Assembly: GCF_005889735.1 (NCBI RefSeq)
Contig: NZ_VCKY01000044.1
Coordinates: forward strand, 1 to 53,528
Origin: Nonomuraea turkmeniaca
GTDB lineage: Bacteria > Actinomycetota > Actinomycetes > Streptosporangiales > Streptosporangiaceae
Direction of reading: 5' to 3'
DNA length: 53,528 nucleotides
The position numbers were made by a program, and so were the translations under genes. Numbering within the stretch: position 1 is the stretch's first letter; every line of letters begins with the position of its first letter. Positions 51,364-53,528 of the stretch are shown piece by piece. The notes beneath the pieces are model-generated. The model was not told where the DNA came from, did not search any database, and saw only the letters and a list, made by a program, of their open reading frames with translations.

Positions 51364-52314
51364 TCAGTAGCGATCGCCGGAGACCTGGTCGACCAGGGGA
51401 TCGAGCGCCTTGAGATCGGCGTCGGTGAGCCGCAGATCGGCGGCGCCCAGGTTCTCCTCCAGGTAGCTCAGCCGCTTGGTGCCTGGGATCGGGACGATGT
51501 CGTCGCCGAGCGCCAGCACCCAGGCCAGCGCGACCTGCGCGGGCGTCGCCCCGCGGTCGCGCGCCACCGTGTCGATGGCCGCGACGAGCCGCTGGTTGCG
51601 GGCGATCGTCTCGGCCTGGAACCGCGGGTTGCCGCGCCGCCAGTCATCGGCCTCGAGCTGGTCGACCGTGGTCAGCGCGCCGGTGAGAAAACCGCGGCCG
51701 AGCGGCGAGTAGGCAATGAACGCGGCGTCGTGCTCGCGGCACCAGGGCACGACCTTGTCGAGCTGGTCCCGGCTCCACAGCGAGAGCTCGCTCTGTACGG
51801 TCGCCACCGGGTGGACGGCGTGCGCGGTGGCCAGCTCGTGGAGCGTCGCCTCGGACATGCCGATGAAGCGCACCTTGCCTTCGGTGACCAGCTCGGCCAT
51901 CGCGCCCCAGCTCTCCTCCACCGGGATCGCCGGGTCCACCCGGTGCAGCTGGTAGAGGTCGATCACCTCGACGCCGAGCCGGCGCAACGAGCCCTCGGCC
52001 GCCGCCCGGATGTGGTCGGGGTGACCGCTCGGCACGATGTCGCCGTCCCGCACCACCAGCCCGCACTTGCTGGCCAGCACGACCTCGTCGCGGTGGTCTC
52101 GCAGCGCGGCGCCCACCAGCTCCTCGTTGGTGAACGGGCCATAGACGTCGGCGGTGTCGATCAGGGTCACGCCCTTGTCGACGGCGGTGTGGATGACACG
52201 GGCCGACACCTCGTCGTCGCGGTCGGCGGGGCTGTAGGCGAAGCTCATCCCCATACAGCCCAGGCCGATGGCCCCGACCGCCAGTCCGGACGACCCCAAG
52301 ATCCTCTGTTGCAC
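51364..52314 (-). CDS. Aldo/keto reductase
   Basis: Cytoplasmic NADPH-dependent aldo/keto reductase of 316 residues, GTG start with GGGAGAG upstream. The catalytic tetrad is complete: Asp53 and Tyr58 in LIDTADVYG, Lys83 in LASKCG and His124 in YQLHRVD. GMSEATLHELATAHAVHPVATVQSE and IPGTKRLSYLEENLGA (cofactor phosphate site) are typical of the AKR13-like 'IolS/YhdN' group. It would reduce aldehydes or ketones. The lipoprotein gene upstream on the same strand is 42 bp away and may share its transcript. Confidence 0.92.
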   Translation of the reverse strand: MQQRILGSSGLAVGAIGLGCMGMSFAYSPADRDDEVSARVIHTAVDKGVTLIDTADVYGPFTNEELVGAALRDHRDEVVLASKCGLVVRDGDIVPSGHPDHIRAAAEGSLRRLGVEVIDLYQLHRVDPAIPVEESWGAMAELVTEGKVRFIGMSEATLHELATAHAVHPVATVQSELSLWSRDQLDKVVPWCREHDAAFIAYSPLGRGFLTGALTTVDQLEADDWRRGNPRFQAETIARNQRLVAAIDTVARDRGATPAQVALAWVLALGDDIVPIPGTKRLSYLEENLGAADLRLTDADLKALDPLVDQVSGDRY

Positions 52315-52356
52315 GGTTGTCTCTCCCGTCCTTGTTTCCGTGGTCGGTGTTCCTGG

Positions 52357-52773
52357 TCAGCCCGTCTTCTTCAGCGTCGATCCGCTGAGCGAGATCGAGT
52401 CGCCGTTGATGGTGCCGTCGGCGGTGACGCCGGTCTTGTCGTTCAGCGTCAGCGTCGTGCCCTTGACGGTGTACTTGCCGGCGTAGGCGGCCTTGCGGTC
52501 ACCGAGGTCCTCGCTGAACGTGCCGTCGGCGCGCAGCTCCAGCTTCAGGCTGCCGTCGTCGTTCGCCCACGTTCCGACCAGGTTCCCGGCCGACGAGGAC
52601 GCGGCCGGCGGGGACGCGGCCGGCGGGGACGCGGCCGGCGGGGACGCGGCCGATGAGGCCCCGGCAGCCGGGGGTGCTGCGTTGGGGTCGTCCCCGTCGT
52701 CTGAGCAGGCCGATGTGATGATCAGTGCCGTGGCGAGCACGGTGCCGAGACCAAGAGAGGTCATCCTGGACAT
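52357..52773 (-). CDS. Lipocalin-like lipoprotein with Ala-Ala-Ser-Pro-Pro repeats
   Basis: Exported lipoprotein of 138 residues. Signal peptide with lipobox IITSAC (Cys23), then a low-complexity linker (about 32-62) with repeated A-A-S-P-P, then a small beta-barrel (NLVGTWANDDGSLKLELRADG, YTVKGTTLTLNDKTG, INGDSISLSGSTLKKTG) like lipocalin/DUF-type stress lipoproteins. AAGGAG seven bases before the ATG supports the start. Function unknown; possibly a binding protein at the cell surface. Confidence 0.8.
   Translation of the reverse strand: MSRMTSLGLGTVLATALIITSACSDDGDDPNAAPPAAGASSAASPPAASPPAASPPAASSSAGNLVGTWANDDGSLKLELRADGTFSEDLGDRKAAYAGKYTVKGTTLTLNDKTGVTADGTINGDSISLSGSTLKKTG
52597..52652. 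repeat. 15-bp tandem repeat in the lipoprotein linker
   Basis: GGACGCGGCCGGCGG occurs three times exactly in a row, followed by a partial fourth. It encodes the A-A-S-P-P linker on the minus strand. Such repeats can change length by slippage in steps of five residues without frameshift. Confidence 0.85.
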
Positions 52774-52806
52774 GTCATGTCTCCTTGTGTGCGGTCGGTG
52801 TCCGGA

Positions 52807-53292
52807 TCAGTCGCCGGTCATCTCCAGGACGCCCCCCATGCCGTCGCTCCGGTGCCCGCCGATCGAGCAGAAGAAGGTGTAACGGCCGGGAGTGAGCCCG
52901 GTGACCAGGGCGCGGGTCTCCCCGCGGGTGATCACCGGGGTCCGCCCCACGATCCGGCCGTCGCGTTCCAGCACCATGTCGTGCGGGATCCCGGAGTCGT
53001 TCTGGAAGCGCAGGAGGATCTTGTCGCCGGAGGCGGTGTGCCGGTTGTGGTCGAAGGCGTGCGAGCCGTCGGGCTGGGCGGCGAGCCGGAACACCGGCGC
53101 GTCGGCGGCGGCCGCGTCGTCGCCCTGGCCGCCTACGGGACTGGTCGGGCCGCCGCCGGAGCCGCTCGCCCCATGGCCCGGGTGCGGGCCGACGCCGTCC
53201 GGCGATCCGGCGCACCCGTTCGCCACCAGGGCGACCGCGGCGCAGAGCGCGGCGCTGGTGATCACTTTGCCGCACACGGTGGAGGTCGTCAT
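52807..53292 (-). CDS. Cupredoxin (blue-copper) lipoprotein
   Basis: Exported protein of 161 residues. Signal peptide with lipobox VANGC (Cys27), a Gly/His-rich linker (31-60), then a cupredoxin domain (about 64-160). The type-1 copper ligands are His104 (IPHDMVL), Cys142 (TFFCSIGGH), His147 and Met152 (GMGG). The loop C-S-I-G-G-H-R-S-D-G-M is plastocyanin/azurin-like. It probably carries electrons or binds copper at the outer face of the membrane. The next lipoprotein gene lies 33 bp downstream on the same strand, so they may be co-transcribed. Confidence 0.9.
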   Translation of the reverse strand: MTTSTVCGKVITSAALCAAVALVANGCAGSPDGVGPHPGHGASGSGGGPTSPVGGQGDDAAAADAPVFRLAAQPDGSHAFDHNRHTASGDKILLRFQNDSGIPHDMVLERDGRIVGRTPVITRGETRALVTGLTPGRYTFFCSIGGHRSDGMGGVLEMTGD

Positions 53293-53330
53293 CGGTGGTG
53301 GCTTCCTGTCGGTGTCGCCGACCGCGGCTC

Positions 53331-53345
53331 GATCGTCTGACGATC
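53331..53345. promoter_or_regulatory. Palindrome GATCGTC-T-GACGATC before the cupredoxin gene
   Basis: A perfect 15-bp inverted repeat 39-53 bases before the start. It may be an operator, perhaps for a copper- or redox-responsive regulator. The rest of 53293-53528 shows no gene. Confidence 0.45.
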
Positions 53346-53528
53346 TCCATCATGTGGTGCCGCGCCGTGGGTGCCCAGGTTCTGTTTCGCCTGGGGTCTC
53401 GGCTACCTAGGACTGGCGGAACCACCCTCCGCGGGCCGCACGGTCCTTGCCGCCGGCTGTGCGGGATGCCGGGGAGAGGCCGACGGCACCGTCCAGCCAC
53501 CTGGACCACCACCCTGACCATCACCCCC

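Noticed and set aside
52597..52652. CRISPR-like repeats
   Set aside because: The units are contiguous, without spacers, and in frame within a lipoprotein linker. No CRISPR array or cas gene is seen in the window.

Overview
The window is high-GC DNA from an actinomycete. Evidence for this is the GC-rich third codon positions, GTG starts, leaderless promoters, CBM2 and ricin-type CBM13 modules on secreted glycosidases, an ABC sugar importer without its own ATPase gene, and DUF4429, DUF1048 and PadR genes. A Streptosporangiales relative (Nonomuraea-like) is my guess; the sequence does not prove it.

Layout. 1-4.5 kb is mobile-element scar tissue: an IS1380-type transposase tail, an intact-looking Tn554-like pair of tyrosine recombinases (tnpA and tnpB), an IS3 orfB tail and a broken nucleoside phosphorylase gene. 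4.5-15 kb is an island of secreted plant-cell-wall enzymes: CBM2-GH5 cellulase, CE1/PHB-type esterase-CBM13, GH29 alpha-L-fucosidase-CBM13, GH39-like glycosidase-CBM13 and GH54 arabinofuranosidase-CBM13. CGAATCGATTCG-type operators lie at the GH29 and GH39-like promoters. 17.1-22.4 kb is a second sugar locus: a Gfo/Idh/MocA dehydrogenase, a DUF6807 (PmoA-like) protein and a cupin in an overlapping operon, then a convergent intracellular GH30 enzyme and a LacI repressor. Its probable operator AGTGATCGATCACT is in front of the operon and twice in front of the repressor.

23.0-32.4 kb is a third sugar locus. A leftward operon encodes a polysaccharide-pyruvyl-transferase-fold protein, two LplB/YtcP-type permeases, a lipoprotein binding protein and a large heparinase II/III-type lyase. 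A divergent LacI gene and two ACGT(A/T)ACGT operators lie between them. The three sugar loci therefore seem to use three different LacI-type operator words, with only two of the repressors encoded here.

32.6-51 kb is accessory and heavily decayed. It has two attP-like copies of a region carrying the 3' half of tRNA-Arg(UCU), a tyrosine-integrase tail that truncates a trkH gene, and several dead IS copies, one with perfect 19-bp terminal repeats. Among these are many frameshifted or truncated host genes and a few live genes: DUF4429, PadR-DUF1048-DUF1048, TetR plus a membrane protein, an F420/FMN LLM oxidoreductase, a secreted LppX-like protein, and an XRE regulator beside a secreted beta-propeller. 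51.3-53.5 kb returns to intact genes: an aldo/keto reductase, a repeat-bearing lipoprotein and a cupredoxin lipoprotein.

All calls come from reading the sequence and from memory of families. No database search was possible.
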